Positions 15,603 through 24,067 are shown, counted from the first letter of the stretch. The stretch is 64,000 nucleotides of DNA from CALROG01 sp943369755 (GCA_943369755.1 CALROG020000005.1:62001-126000), one strand, 5' to 3'. Made by a program: numbers and translations. Notes: generated by a model not told the origin, from the sequence alone.

Positions 15603-17774
15603 ATGGCAAAACAACCGCCTTTTCATCCCGTTTTCAAGCCAAACTGGCCTCTAGCCCGCATGGGTACTGCGCTAGCCACTACTATTTTTATAGCAAGCCT
15701 GGCGCAAGCCCAGCAAGGCGCAACGCTAAAACCCGTCACCGTCAATGACCGCAGCGCCGCCCCGCAAGCCGACCTGACCGGCTTTGGCGACCTGCCGCTC
15801 AAGGATGTGCCGATCTCGGCCACGGTGGTCGGCCGCGACCAGTTGCAGCAAAGCGGCGCCCGCCGCCTGGCGGACCTGACCCAGTTTGACGCGTCCGTCA
15901 CCGACGCCTACAACGCCCCCGGCTACTGGGACTACCTGAGCATCCGTGGCTTCACGCTGGACAACCGTTTCAACTACCGCCGTGAGGGCCTGCCCATCAG
16001 CGCCGAGACCTCGATCCCGCTGGACAACAAAGAGCGCATTGAAATCCTCAAGGGCACCAGCGGCATCCAGGCCGGCACCAGTGCGCCTGGGGGGCTGGTG
16101 AACTATGTTGTCAAACGCCCCACGCAACAGGATTTGCGTGAAGCAAGGCTTGAATACACAAGCCGCGCAAGCCTGCTGACGGCGCTGGACCTGGGCGGGC
16201 GCCTGGGCCCAGACAAAGCCTTCGGCTACCGCCTCAATCTGGCCACCGAGCGCTTGCGCCCCACCACGCGTTCGCTGGACGGGGAACGGCAGCTGCTGGC
16301 GCTGGCCGCAGACTGGCGCGTCAACAAAGACACAGTGCTGGAAGCCGAGCTTGAATGGAGCCACAAACAGCAACCCAGCCAGGCCGCCTTCAGCCTCCTG
16401 GGCAGCCGCCTTCCCGCCGCCGTAGACCCACGCCTGAACCTGAACAACCAGGCCTGGTCAAAAGGCTCGGTGTTTGACGCGCTGACCGGTACGCTTCGGT
16501 TCGAGCAAGCCCTGAACAGCGAGTGGCGCTGGAGCGCCCAAATGGGCGGCCAGAAGCTCAAGACTGACGACCGGTTGGCCTACGCCTTTGGCTGCAGTGC
16601 CGAGGGCAACTTTGACCGCTATTGCAGCGACGGCAGCTTCGATTTTTATGACTTTCGCTCGGAAAACGAGCGCCGCAACCAGCAGGCCGCCGGGCTCAGC
16701 CTCAAGGGGAAGCTCAGCACCGGCGGCGTGGCGCATGATCTGTCTTTTGGGCTCATCAACAGCCGCGTGCGCAACCGCTTTGACCGCCAGGCCTTCAACT
16801 ATGTGGGCAGCGGCAACGTGCAGGGCACGGCCCTGGTGCCAGCCGACCCGGCGCTGACCGACGAGAACACCCAGCGCGATGAAAAGTCGCTGGAGTTCTC
16901 GGTACAAGACGCGGTCCGCTGGAGCCCGCGCCTTACCACCTGGCTGGGCCTGCGCCACACCCAGCTTGAGCGCCGCAGTGTGCGCACCGATGGCTCGCGC
17001 GCCACCGGCTACCGCGACGCCCTGACCACGCCCTGGCTGGCCGCCAGCTACCAGTTCAGCCCGGCGCTGATGGGCTACGCCAGCTACGGCGAAGGCGTGG
17101 AGTCGCAGGTGGTGCCCAACCGCACCGCGCAGTACAGCAACGCCGGTGTCGGCCTGCCGGCGCTGAAGTCCAGGCAATGGGAGCTGGGGGTGCGCGGCGG
17201 CGACGCGGCCTTTAGCTGGCAGGCGGCCTGGTTCCAGATTGAGCGGCCCATGAGCAACCTGGACGCCTGTGGGCGCTTGGGGCTGTCGCCGTGCACCGGC
17301 CGCTATGACGGTGACGCGCAGCACCGGGGCCTGGAAGCCAGCGCCCAGTGGACCAGCGGCCCCTGGCGCGCAGGCGGCGGCGTGACGCTGCTGGACGCCA
17401 AGCGCCGTGGCAGCACCGCCGAGCCCGCCGTCAACGGCAAACGCCCCACCAACGTGCCCAGCAACGTAGTGCGTGCCAATGCCGCCTGGAAGGTGCCCGG
17501 CGTTGCCGGGCTGGAACTGCAAGGCCAGCTATCGCACGAAGGACGGCGCGCAGTCACCCCCGATGAGGCCATCATGCTGCCGGCCTGGACCCGCCTGGAC
17601 GCCGCGCTGCGCTACGACACCAGGTGGAATGGTGCAAAAACAAGCTGGACGCTGGGCATCGAGAACCTGGCCAACAGGCGCTACTGGAAAGAAGCACCCT
17701 ACCAGTTTGGCCATGTCTACCTGTACCCCGGTGCCACGCGCACGTTTCGCCTGTCGTTCACGGCTGCACTGTGA
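15603..17774 (+). CDS. TonB-dependent outer-membrane receptor, thiamine-riboswitch controlled
   Basis: A 723-residue outer-membrane receptor. It has a signal peptide ending ...IASLAQA (about residue 36), a TonB-box-like LKPVTVND, and a plug domain with LSIRGFTLDNRFNYRREG and GGLVNYVVKRP. A 22-strand barrel ends in the typical aromatic C-terminus (ATRTFRLSFTAAL). The sequence resembles siderophore receptors. The upstream TPP riboswitch instead points to uptake of thiamine or a precursor (inference). Residues 10-31, including much of the hydrophobic core of the signal peptide, are encoded by a dispersed repeat. No thiamine synthesis or ABC transport gene is adjacent; tRNA-Asn follows. Confidence 0.88.
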   Translation: MAKQPPFHPVFKPNWPLARMGTALATTIFIASLAQAQQGATLKPVTVNDRSAAPQADLTGFGDLPLKDVPISATVVGRDQLQQSGARRLADLTQFDASVTDAYNAPGYWDYLSIRGFTLDNRFNYRREGLPISAETSIPLDNKERIEILKGTSGIQAGTSAPGGLVNYVVKRPTQQDLREARLEYTSRASLLTALDLGGRLGPDKAFGYRLNLATERLRPTTRSLDGERQLLALAADWRVNKDTVLEAELEWSHKQQPSQAAFSLLGSRLPAAVDPRLNLNNQAWSKGSVFDALTGTLRFEQALNSEWRWSAQMGGQKLKTDDRLAYAFGCSAEGNFDRYCSDGSFDFYDFRSENERRNQQAAGLSLKGKLSTGGVAHDLSFGLINSRVRNRFDRQAFNYVGSGNVQGTALVPADPALTDENTQRDEKSLEFSVQDAVRWSPRLTTWLGLRHTQLERRSVRTDGSRATGYRDALTTPWLAASYQFSPALMGYASYGEGVESQVVPNRTAQYSNAGVGLPALKSRQWELGVRGGDAAFSWQAAWFQIERPMSNLDACGRLGLSPCTGRYDGDAQHRGLEASAQWTSGPWRAGGGVTLLDAKRRGSTAEPAVNGKRPTNVPSNVVRANAAWKVPGVAGLELQGQLSHEGRRAVTPDEAIMLPAWTRLDAALRYDTRWNGAKTSWTLGIENLANRRYWKEAPYQFGHVYLYPGATRTFRLSFTAAL
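15632..15694 (-). repeat. Dispersed ~60-bp repeat, copy 3
   Basis: On the minus strand it reads GCTATAAAAATAGTAGTGGC, then TAGCGCAGTACCCATGCGGGC, TAGAGGCC and TTTGGCTTGAAAA, a close match to copies 5 and 7. It lies wholly inside the first 31 codons of the TonB receptor gene, antisense to it, and encodes residues 10-31 in an open frame. Confidence 0.85.
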
Positions 17775-17811
17775 AAGGCAGGGGAAAAATGACGCTATAA
17801 TTTGAGGCTGT

Positions 17812-17887
17812 TCCTCGATAGCTCAGTCGGTAGAGCGCCGGACTGTTAATCCGTAGGTCCCTGGTTCGAGCCCAGGTCGAGGAGCCA
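17812..17887 (+). tRNA. tRNA-Asn (anticodon GTT)
   Basis: A 76-nt tRNA. The acceptor stem TCCTCGA pairs with TCGAGGA, followed by discriminator G and an encoded CCA. The D-arm contains AGCTCAGTCGGTAGAGC, the anticodon arm CGGACTGTTAATCCG with anticodon GTT, and the T-arm contains GGTTCGAGCC. It is followed after 7 bp by a strong terminator. Confidence 0.97.
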
Positions 17888-17894
17888 CCACAAT

Positions 17895-17929
17895 AAAGGC
17901 CTGCAACGATGTCGTTGCAGGCCTTTTTA
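17895..17929 (+). terminator. Terminator after tRNA-Asn
   Basis: AAAGGCCTGCAACGA, 2-nt loop, TCGTTGCAGGCCTTTTT: a perfect 15-bp stem with a T-run. An in-frame ATG at 17909 of the next gene lies in this loop, which argues for the later aat start. Confidence 0.92.
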
Positions 17930-17938
17930 CTTGTGCCC

Positions 17939-18679
17939 ATGCAGAAACTGCCCTGGCTTGAACCCGGTGAACCTTTCCCCGACGCGGCGCGCGCCTGGGG
18001 CCCAAATGCGCCTGCGCCGGGCCTGCTGGCCGCCGGGGGTGCTCTGGACGTGGCCACCTTGCAGCGCGCCTACAGCGCGGCCATCTTTCCGTGGTTCAGT
18101 GACGGGCAACCGATTTTGTGGTGGAGCCCCGACCCGCGCATGGTGCTGCACCCCGCTGAATTCAATTTGCACCGTTCACTGCGCAAAACACTGGCACGTT
18201 TTGCCATCAACCCTGACTGCGAGGTGCGGTTTGACTCAGCGTTCGCGCAGGTTATCGGTGCTTGCGCGAAGAGCCCGCGGCCAGGCCAGTCTGGCACCTG
18301 GATCGTGCCGCCCATGGTGGCTGCGTATACCGGGCTTCACCAGGCGGGCATTGCCCACAGTGTGGAAACCTGGATCGACGGCGAACTCGCCGGGGGGCTG
18401 TATTGCGTCAGCCTGGGCCATGCGGTGTTTGGCGAGTCGATGTTCACGCGGGTGCCCGACGCGTCCAAGATTGCGCTGGCGGCACTGGTGGCCTTTTGTC
18501 GCGCCCAGGGGGTGACCATGATCGACTGCCAGCAGAACACACCACACCTGGCCTCAATGGGCGCGCGCGAGCTTGCACGCGCCAGCTTTGGGCAGCATGT
18601 GGCAGCGGCAGCCCGTTTGCCGGGCCTGCCATGGCGTTTTGAGCCCGTATACTGGAATCACCTTCTGCCGCCCATGTAG
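17939..18679 (+). CDS. aat: Leucyl/phenylalanyl-tRNA-protein transferase
   Basis: Aat attaches Leu or Phe from aminoacyl-tRNA to N-terminal Lys/Arg of proteins, marking them for ClpS/ClpAP degradation. The 246-residue protein has LAAGGALDVATLQRAYSAAI with FPWFSDGQPILWWSPDPR, the catalytic-domain block GTWIVPPMVAAY, VETWIDGELAGGLYCVSLGH, and FGESMFTR. The ATG at 17939 is chosen because the earlier in-frame ATG (17909) lies within the tRNA terminator. A second N-degron transferase follows after 6 bp, so this is an N-end-rule operon. Confidence 0.94.
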   Translation: MQKLPWLEPGEPFPDAARAWGPNAPAPGLLAAGGALDVATLQRAYSAAIFPWFSDGQPILWWSPDPRMVLHPAEFNLHRSLRKTLARFAINPDCEVRFDSAFAQVIGACAKSPRPGQSGTWIVPPMVAAYTGLHQAGIAHSVETWIDGELAGGLYCVSLGHAVFGESMFTRVPDASKIALAALVAFCRAQGVTMIDCQQNTPHLASMGARELARASFGQHVAAAARLPGLPWRFEPVYWNHLLPPM

Positions 18680-18685
18680 CACAGC

Positions 18686-19444
18686 GTGACGCACCTCAAG
18701 GACCTACCGCTCCAGACCTTGCAGTTTTATGCAACGGCACCCTACCAGTGCAGCTACCTGCCGGGCAGGCAGGCGCGGTCGCAGGTGGCCACGCCCAGCC
18801 ACCTGATCCACAACGACACCTACTCCGACCTGGTGACCAGCGGCTTCCGGCGCAGCGGCATGTTCACCTACCGCCCCTACTGCGATGGTTGCCGTGCCTG
18901 CGTGCCGCTGCGGGTTCTGGTGAATGACTTCAAACCCGACCGCAGCCAGCGCCGCGCGTCGCGCCAACACCAGGGCCTGCAGGCGCGGGTGCTCAAGCTG
19001 TGTTTTGTGCCCGAGCACTACCATTTGTACCTGCGCTACCAGACCGGGCGCCATGCCGGGGGGGGCATGGACCACGACAGCATCGACCAGTACACACAGT
19101 TTCTGCTGCAAAGCAGGGTCAATTCACGGCTGGTGGAGTTTCGCGACGCCACCACCGACGGCACGCCGGGCCCGCTGCGCATGGTGTCGATACTTGACGT
19201 GCTGAATGACGGCATTTCAGCGGTGTACACCTTCTACGAGCCTGAGCCTTCGGCCAGCTATGGCACTTACAGCGTGTTATGGCAGATTGACCAGGCCAAG
19301 CGCATGCAGTTGCCCCATGTTTACCTTGGCTACTGGATCGGCCAAAGTCCGAAAATGAGCTACAAGGCCCGCTTTGTGCCAAATGAAACGCTGCTGGACG
19401 GCGACTGGGGCCCCGGCAGTGCGGTTGCGTCACACAACTATTGA
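18686..19444 (+). CDS. bpt: Aspartate/glutamate leucyltransferase (bacterial arginyltransferase family)
   Basis: Bpt transfers leucine to proteins with N-terminal Asp or Glu, feeding the same ClpS pathway as Aat. The 252-residue protein begins at GTG 18686. Family features are APYQCSYLPGRQARSQV, the cysteine motif YCDGCRACVPLRV, RRASRQHQGLQARVL, and near the C-terminus VYLGYWIGQSPKMSYKARF. The stop is followed by 44 bp and then an IclR gene, so the operon probably ends here. Confidence 0.93.
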   Translation: MTHLKDLPLQTLQFYATAPYQCSYLPGRQARSQVATPSHLIHNDTYSDLVTSGFRRSGMFTYRPYCDGCRACVPLRVLVNDFKPDRSQRRASRQHQGLQARVLKLCFVPEHYHLYLRYQTGRHAGGGMDHDSIDQYTQFLLQSRVNSRLVEFRDATTDGTPGPLRMVSILDVLNDGISAVYTFYEPEPSASYGTYSVLWQIDQAKRMQLPHVYLGYWIGQSPKMSYKARFVPNETLLDGDWGPGSAVASHNY

Positions 19445-19488
19445 TTTCACAAGATAAAATGTGAGCTCATTCAGTTTCTGGGGATCCC

Positions 19489-20277
19489 ATGAGAAAAACA
19501 GACCCCAACGTCGTCGCGACACCAACCGTCCAGGTCATTGAGCGCATGTTTACGCTGATCGATGTCCTCGCGTCACGCGAGGAAGCGATTTCGCTCAAGG
19601 AAATCAGCGAGAAAACCGGCCTGCATCCGTCTACCGCGCACCGCATCCTGAACGATCTGGCCACAGGGCGCTTTGTGGACCGGCCCGAGGCCGGCAACTA
19701 CCGCCTGGGCATGCGCCTGCTGGAGCTGGGCAACCTGGTCAAGGGCCGCCTGAACGTGCGCGACGCTGCGTTGGCACCCATGCGGGAGCTGCACAAGCTG
19801 ATCCAGCAGCCGGTGAACCTGAGCATGCGTCAGGGCGACGAGATCGTGTACATCGAACGGGCCTACAGCGAGCGTTCGGGTATGCAAGTGGTGCGCGCCA
19901 TCGGCGGCCGCGCGCCACTGCACCTTACCTCCACCGGCAAGCTGTTTTTGGCCGTGGACGAGCCCCAACGTGTACGTGCCTATGCCACCCGCACCGGCCT
20001 GGCGGGCCACACCAAAAACAGCATTACGCAGCTTGCGGTGCTGGAGCGCGAGCTGGCCAAAGCCCGCCAATACGGCATGGCACGCGACAACGAGGAGCTG
20101 GAGCTTGGGGTGCGCTGCATGGCTGCGGGCATCTATGACGACCAGAACAAGCTGATTGCAGGGCTGTCCATTTCGGCACCGGCCGACCGCCTGGACGATG
20201 GCTGGCTGCCCAAGCTGCAAGCCACGGCACGCGAAATTTCAGCCTCCCTGGGCTCCAAAACAGAAGCGGGCCGTTAG
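19489..20277 (+). CDS. IclR family transcriptional regulator
   Basis: A 262-residue DNA-binding regulator. The N-terminal winged helix-turn-helix (about 12-75) includes SLKEISEKTGLHPSTAHRIL. The C-terminal effector-binding domain (about 85-255) contains APLHLTSTGKLFLA and MARDNEELELGVRCMAAGIY. The effector is unknown and no catabolic operon adjoins it, so the target cannot be read from context. The stop codon lies within the loop of a convergent terminator. Confidence 0.92.
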   Translation: MRKTDPNVVATPTVQVIERMFTLIDVLASREEAISLKEISEKTGLHPSTAHRILNDLATGRFVDRPEAGNYRLGMRLLELGNLVKGRLNVRDAALAPMRELHKLIQQPVNLSMRQGDEIVYIERAYSERSGMQVVRAIGGRAPLHLTSTGKLFLAVDEPQRVRAYATRTGLAGHTKNSITQLAVLERELAKARQYGMARDNEELELGVRCMAAGIYDDQNKLIAGLSISAPADRLDDGWLPKLQATAREISASLGSKTEAGR

Positions 20278-20284
20278 GCCCGCT
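20265..20284. terminator. Short bidirectional terminator between iclR-type gene and endopeptidase gene
   Basis: AGCGGGCC, loop GTTA, GGCCCGCT, then CTTT on the plus strand: a perfect 8-bp stem between convergent genes. The T-run is short, so efficiency is uncertain. Confidence 0.6.
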
Positions 20285-20286
20285 CT

Positions 20287-21339
20287 TTAGCTGCTGACCT
20301 GGCGTATCAAGGTGCTGGGCGCTTCAGCCGGCGCAGATTCAACCCAGCGGCGAACCCGCTCGGCGTCGCCCAGGCGGCTGAGCTTGCCCGCGGAATCCAG
20401 AAACACCATGATCAGCTTGCGCCCGGCAATCTTGGTCTGCATCACCAGGCACTGACCGGCTTCAGAGATGTAGCCGGTTTTCTGCAAACCAATGTCCCAT
20501 TGCGGGTTTTTCACCAAACGGTTGGTGTTGTTGTATTGCAGGGTGCGCTTGCCCACGGCGACCTGGAAGCCCGGCGAGGTTGAGAGTTCGCGCAGCAGCA
20601 CGTCGTTGTAGGAGACCGCCACCAGGGTGGCAAGGTCCTTGGCGCTGGACTGGTTGCGGCTGGACAAGCCGGTGGGCTCCACGTAAGCGGTGTCACGCAT
20701 TCCAAGCGCACGGGCCTTGCTGTTCATTTGTGCCACAAAGGCGCTCAAGCCACCCGGATAGGTGCGTCCCAACGCGTGCGCAGCGCGGTTTTCGCTGGAC
20801 ATCAGTGCCAGGTGCAGCAACTCACCACGGGTGAGCTCGGTGCCCACGCGCAGGCGCGAGGTGCTGCCTTTTTCGGTGTCTACATCGTCCTGGGTAATGG
20901 TGATCAACTGATCCATCGGGAGGCGAGCTTCACTGATCAGCAAGCCGGTCATCAACTTGGTGAGCGACGCAATGGGCAACACGGCGGAGTCATTTTTGCT
21001 GAACAAGACTTCACGGGTGTCTTGATCAATCACCAAGGCCACGCTGGACTTGAGGTCAAGGTCGTCCTGCGTGCCATGCAAACCTGCACGTTGACCATGC
21101 GACGGTCGTGCGGGTGCTGAAACACGAACCGCCGGTTTACGCTTGGCTGCCGGTTGGGCGCGAACAGCCTTGCGTTTGACTGCATTGCCAGGCTTGCTTT
21201 TTCCGACGGCAGCGCCTTCATTGGCAGCAAAAACCGGTGCCGCAGGCAGCGCAAGAAGGCCGCCAACGAGGAATATTGAAAGAGTGTGTAGGAGACGATT
21301 CAAAACTTTGCTCTGCATTGGGGCGTCATGGCGGGTCAT
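20287..21339 (-). CDS. pbpG: D-alanyl-D-alanine endopeptidase, PBP7/PbpG family
   Basis: A 350-residue periplasmic serine peptidase that trims peptidoglycan cross-links. After a signal peptide (hydrophobic IFLVGGLLALPAAPVFA) comes a basic Ala/Lys/Arg-rich linker. The penicillin-binding fold follows with SLTK (SxxK nucleophile), SEN in LMSSENRAAHALG, and KTG in LQKTGYISEAG. ATG 21339 is chosen because AGGAG lies 9 bp upstream; the frame extends further without family sequence. It is convergent with the IclR gene and downstream of the leuA terminator. Confidence 0.9.
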   Translation of the reverse strand: MTRHDAPMQSKVLNRLLHTLSIFLVGGLLALPAAPVFAANEGAAVGKSKPGNAVKRKAVRAQPAAKRKPAVRVSAPARPSHGQRAGLHGTQDDLDLKSSVALVIDQDTREVLFSKNDSAVLPIASLTKLMTGLLISEARLPMDQLITITQDDVDTEKGSTSRLRVGTELTRGELLHLALMSSENRAAHALGRTYPGGLSAFVAQMNSKARALGMRDTAYVEPTGLSSRNQSSAKDLATLVAVSYNDVLLRELSTSPGFQVAVGKRTLQYNNTNRLVKNPQWDIGLQKTGYISEAGQCLVMQTKIAGRKLIMVFLDSAGKLSRLGDAERVRRWVESAPAEAPSTLIRQVSS

Positions 21340-21385
21340 TGAACGAAACTCCTGAGCGCGGCGGCGATGAGGAAGTGTACAAGAC

Positions 21386-21422
21386 CAAAAAAAATCACGC
21401 AAGATCAAAGACTTGCGTGATT
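21386..21422 (-). terminator. Rho-independent terminator of leuA
   Basis: On the minus strand: ATCACGCAAG, 8-nt loop, CTTGCGTGAT, then a run of T. Located 36 bp after the leuA stop. Confidence 0.9.
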
Positions 21423-21457
21423 CTCTTAAACCACACCGTCAATACATGGTATTTACC

Positions 21458-22996
21458 CTAGCCCTGAGCCGCCACCCGGTCAGCTTTACTTTGCAATTTG
21501 TTGAGGGCACTGAGGTAGGCCTTTGCCGAGGCCACCACGATATCGGGGTCTGCACCAACGCCGTTGACCACGCGCCCCGAGTTCTGCAGGCGCACCGTGA
21601 CTTCACCCTGGCTCTCGGTGGAGCCGCTGATGGCGTTAACGGAATAAAGCACCATTTCGGCACCGCTTTTGACGTGCGTTTCGATGGCCTTGAGCGACGC
21701 GTCAACCGGACCGTTGCCGTCAGACTCGCCCCGAACCTCTTTGCCGTCCACAGTGAACACGATGGTCGCGTGTGGCCGCTCGCCGGTTTCGCTGTGTTGT
21801 GACAGCGACACGAAACCGTATTGCTCCTTGTCATGGGTGACGCTCTCGTCGCTGACCAACGCCAGGATGTCTTCGTCAAAAATCTCGCTTTTGCGGTCGG
21901 CCAGCTCCTTGAAGCGGGCAAACGCCGTGTTGACGTCGCCTTCGCTTTCCATTGAAACGCCGAGTTCCTGGAGTCGCTGTTTGAAGGCGTTGCGACCGCT
22001 GAGTTTGCCCAACACGATCTTGTTGGCGCTCCAGCCCACGTCTTCAGCCCGCATGATTTCGTAGGTGTCGCGCGCCTTGAGCACGCCATCCTGATGGATT
22101 CCACTGGCGTGGGCGAACGCGTTGGCACCAACCACCGCCTTGTTGGGTTGCACCACAAAGCCCGTGGTCTGACTCACCATTCGGCTCGCCGCCACGATGT
22201 GGACCGGGTCAATGTTCATGGTGAGGTTGAAGTAGTCCTTGCGGGTCTTCACGGCCATGACGATTTCTTCAAGTGAACAGTTGCCGGCACGCTCACCCAA
22301 GCCGTTGATGGTGCACTCCACCTGGCGCGCGCCGCCAATCTTCACGCCGGCCAGTGAATTGGCCACCGCCATGCCCAGATCGTTGTGGCAATGCACCGAC
22401 CACACCGCCTTGTCGCTGTTGGGTACCCGCTCGCGCAGCGTCTTGATAAATTGTCCGTAAAGCTCCGGCACCGCGTATCCCACAGTGTCGGGGACGTTGA
22501 TGGTGGTCGCACCCTCAGCAATGACGGCCTCCAGCACCCGGCACAGGAAGTCCATTTCACTGCGGTAGCCGTCTTCCGGCGAGAACTCGATGTCGCCACA
22601 CAGGTTGCGGGCAAAGCGCACCGACTGTTTGGCCTGCTCCAGTACCTGATCAGGCGTCATGCGCAGCTTTTTCTCCATGTGCAGGGGCGAAGTTGCAATG
22701 AAGGTATGGATGCGCGCGCGCGCCGCACCTTTCAGGGCCTCCGCGGCACGGGAGATGTCGCGATCATTGGCACGCGACAACGAGCAAATGATGGAGTCCT
22801 TGATGGCGTTGGCAATCCCCTGCACGGCTTCGAAGTCGCCGTTGGAGCTGGCGGCAAATCCCGCCTCGATCACGTCGACCTTCAGGCGTTCAAGCTGGCG
22901 TGCAATTCGCAGCTTCTCATCCTTGGTCATGGACGCGCCGGGCGACTGCTCGCCATCACGCAAGGTGGTGTCAAAAATGATCAACTGGTCAGACAT
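21458..22996 (-). CDS. leuA: 2-isopropylmalate synthase
   Basis: LeuA condenses 2-ketoisovalerate with acetyl-CoA, the committed step to leucine. The 512-residue protein has the HMGL-like TIM barrel with the metal-binding FDTTLRDGEQSPG at the N-terminus, VHCHNDLGMAVANSL, and the second signature GGARQVECTINGLGERAGN. The C-terminal LeuA dimer domain (about 390-512) is the usual site of leucine feedback inhibition. Start ATG 22996 is preceded by AGGAG. Upstream lies a leader peptide with clustered Leu codons and an attenuator-like hairpin. Confidence 0.97.
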   Translation of the reverse strand: MSDQLIIFDTTLRDGEQSPGASMTKDEKLRIARQLERLKVDVIEAGFAASSNGDFEAVQGIANAIKDSIICSLSRANDRDISRAAEALKGAARARIHTFIATSPLHMEKKLRMTPDQVLEQAKQSVRFARNLCGDIEFSPEDGYRSEMDFLCRVLEAVIAEGATTINVPDTVGYAVPELYGQFIKTLRERVPNSDKAVWSVHCHNDLGMAVANSLAGVKIGGARQVECTINGLGERAGNCSLEEIVMAVKTRKDYFNLTMNIDPVHIVAASRMVSQTTGFVVQPNKAVVGANAFAHASGIHQDGVLKARDTYEIMRAEDVGWSANKIVLGKLSGRNAFKQRLQELGVSMESEGDVNTAFARFKELADRKSEIFDEDILALVSDESVTHDKEQYGFVSLSQHSETGERPHATIVFTVDGKEVRGESDGNGPVDASLKAIETHVKSGAEMVLYSVNAISGSTESQGEVTVRLQNSGRVVNGVGADPDIVVASAKAYLSALNKLQSKADRVAAQG

Positions 22997-23044
22997 TTGA
23001 TTTCTCCTGATTCATGAAAAGCCGCAACATTCAATTTTTTGCGC

Positions 23045-23083
23045 ACAAAACAAAAGGCCCGTTGCGGTTGCATACGGGCCTTT
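23045..23083 (-). terminator. leuA attenuator terminator hairpin
   Basis: Minus strand: AAAGGCCCGT (plus 23074-23083), 11-nt loop, ACGGGCCTTT (plus 23053-23062), then TGTTTTG. It lies between the leader peptide stop and the leuA start. Seven bases of its 5' arm (GCCCGTA) are complementary to TACGGGC inside the leader peptide codons, giving an alternative antiterminator. Confidence 0.85.
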
Positions 23084-23103
23084 GGTGAAGGTGTGCGCGT
23101 GCG

Positions 23104-23157
23104 CTACCGTCTCCGCCCGTAGGGGGATAGCAGTAGTGCCAGCGAATAAATCTTCAT
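23104..23157 (-). CDS. leuA leader peptide (LeuL-like)
   Basis: A 17-residue open frame MKIYSLALLLSPYGRRR on the minus strand, 107 bp upstream of leuA. Four Leu codons occur among residues 6-10 (CTG GCA CTA CTG CTA). Two are CTA, which is rare in this GC-rich genome and would make stalling sensitive to leucyl-tRNA. A terminator follows 20 bp after the stop. A TGC-TATATT extended -10 (23165-23170) would place the transcript start at or just before the ATG, so the leader peptide may be translated from a leaderless RNA. The functional assignment is inferred from layout; the peptide is too short for homology. Confidence 0.8.
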   Translation of the reverse strand: MKIYSLALLLSPYGRRR

Positions 23158-23197
23158 GGCTGCAAATATAGCACAGGCATTTGTGGCGCGGTGCGTG

Positions 23198-24007
23198 CTA
23201 CTTGTGCAGGCCCCGCTCGTCGGGCTCGTCCGTGGACGTGCTGATGACGCTGACTTGCTGGCCCTTGGCCCGGCGCCAGCCATACAGGAAATATCCCGAC
23301 AAACCATAGGTCACGAACAAACCGAACAACACAATGGGCGGATCAATGTTGATAACGGCAATGCCAAGGGCAATCAGCACAATCACCACGAACGGCACGC
23401 TCTTTTTCATTTGCACGTCCTTGAAGCTGTAGAACGGCACATTTGTCACCATGGTCAGGCCCGAGTAAAGGGCCAACGCAAACATCGGCCAGGCCACCTC
23501 ATGGCCCTTGACGCCGACATCGGTAGCAACCCAGATGAATCCGGCGACCAGTGCCGCAGCAGCAGGCGAAGGCAGGCCCTGAAAGTAGCGCTTGTCCACC
23601 ACTGCGGTGTTGACGTTGAAACGCGCCAGACGCAACGCAGCGCAGGCGCAATAGACGAAAGCCGCGATCCAGCCCCAGCGGCCCAGCCCTTTCAGAGACC
23701 ATTCATACGCAATCAACGCGGGGGCCGCACCGAATGACACCATGTCTGACAATGAGTCCATTTGTTCGCCAAACGCGCTTTGGGTGTTGGTCATGCGGGC
23801 AACGCGCCCGTCGAGGCTGTCGAGCACCATGGCGCAGAACACACCCGCTGCCGCCAGGTCAAAACGGCCGTTCATGGCCATCACGACGGCATAAAAGCCG
23901 CCGAAAAGCGCCGCCAACGTAAAAAGGTTGGGCAAGATGTAAATGCCCTTGCGGCGCTTTCGCACCACAACACCGTCAGTAGCCTCAGGCCCATGATCTG
24001 TGTTCAT
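23198..24007 (-). CDS. pssA: CDP-diacylglycerol-serine O-phosphatidyltransferase
   Basis: PssA makes phosphatidylserine, the precursor of phosphatidylethanolamine, at the inner membrane. The 269-residue polytopic protein has the CDP-alcohol phosphotransferase signature D-G-x2-A-R-x8-G-x3-D-x3-D in LDGRVARMTNTQSAFGEQMD followed by SLSD (about residues 64-85). Several hydrophobic segments follow. It is of the membrane (Bacillus-like) type rather than the E. coli PLD-like type. It sits between ilvC and leuA. A hairpin upstream may separate it from ilvC transcription. Confidence 0.93.
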   Translation of the reverse strand: MNTDHGPEATDGVVVRKRRKGIYILPNLFTLAALFGGFYAVVMAMNGRFDLAAAGVFCAMVLDSLDGRVARMTNTQSAFGEQMDSLSDMVSFGAAPALIAYEWSLKGLGRWGWIAAFVYCACAALRLARFNVNTAVVDKRYFQGLPSPAAAALVAGFIWVATDVGVKGHEVAWPMFALALYSGLTMVTNVPFYSFKDVQMKKSVPFVVIVLIALGIAVINIDPPIVLFGLFVTYGLSGYFLYGWRRAKGQQVSVISTSTDEPDERGLHK

Positions 24008-24043
24008 GGGTCGAGTTTAAGGCAGCAGGCAGCCCAAAATGTG

Positions 24044-24067
24044 AAAAGGCCACCGAAGTGGCCTTTT
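24044..24067 (-). terminator. Hairpin terminator after ilvC
   Basis: AAAAGGCCAC, loop TTCG on the minus strand, GTGGCCTTTT: a 10-bp stem with a UUCG-type tetraloop and a short T-run. It lies between ilvC and pssA and may cut read-through. Confidence 0.75.
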
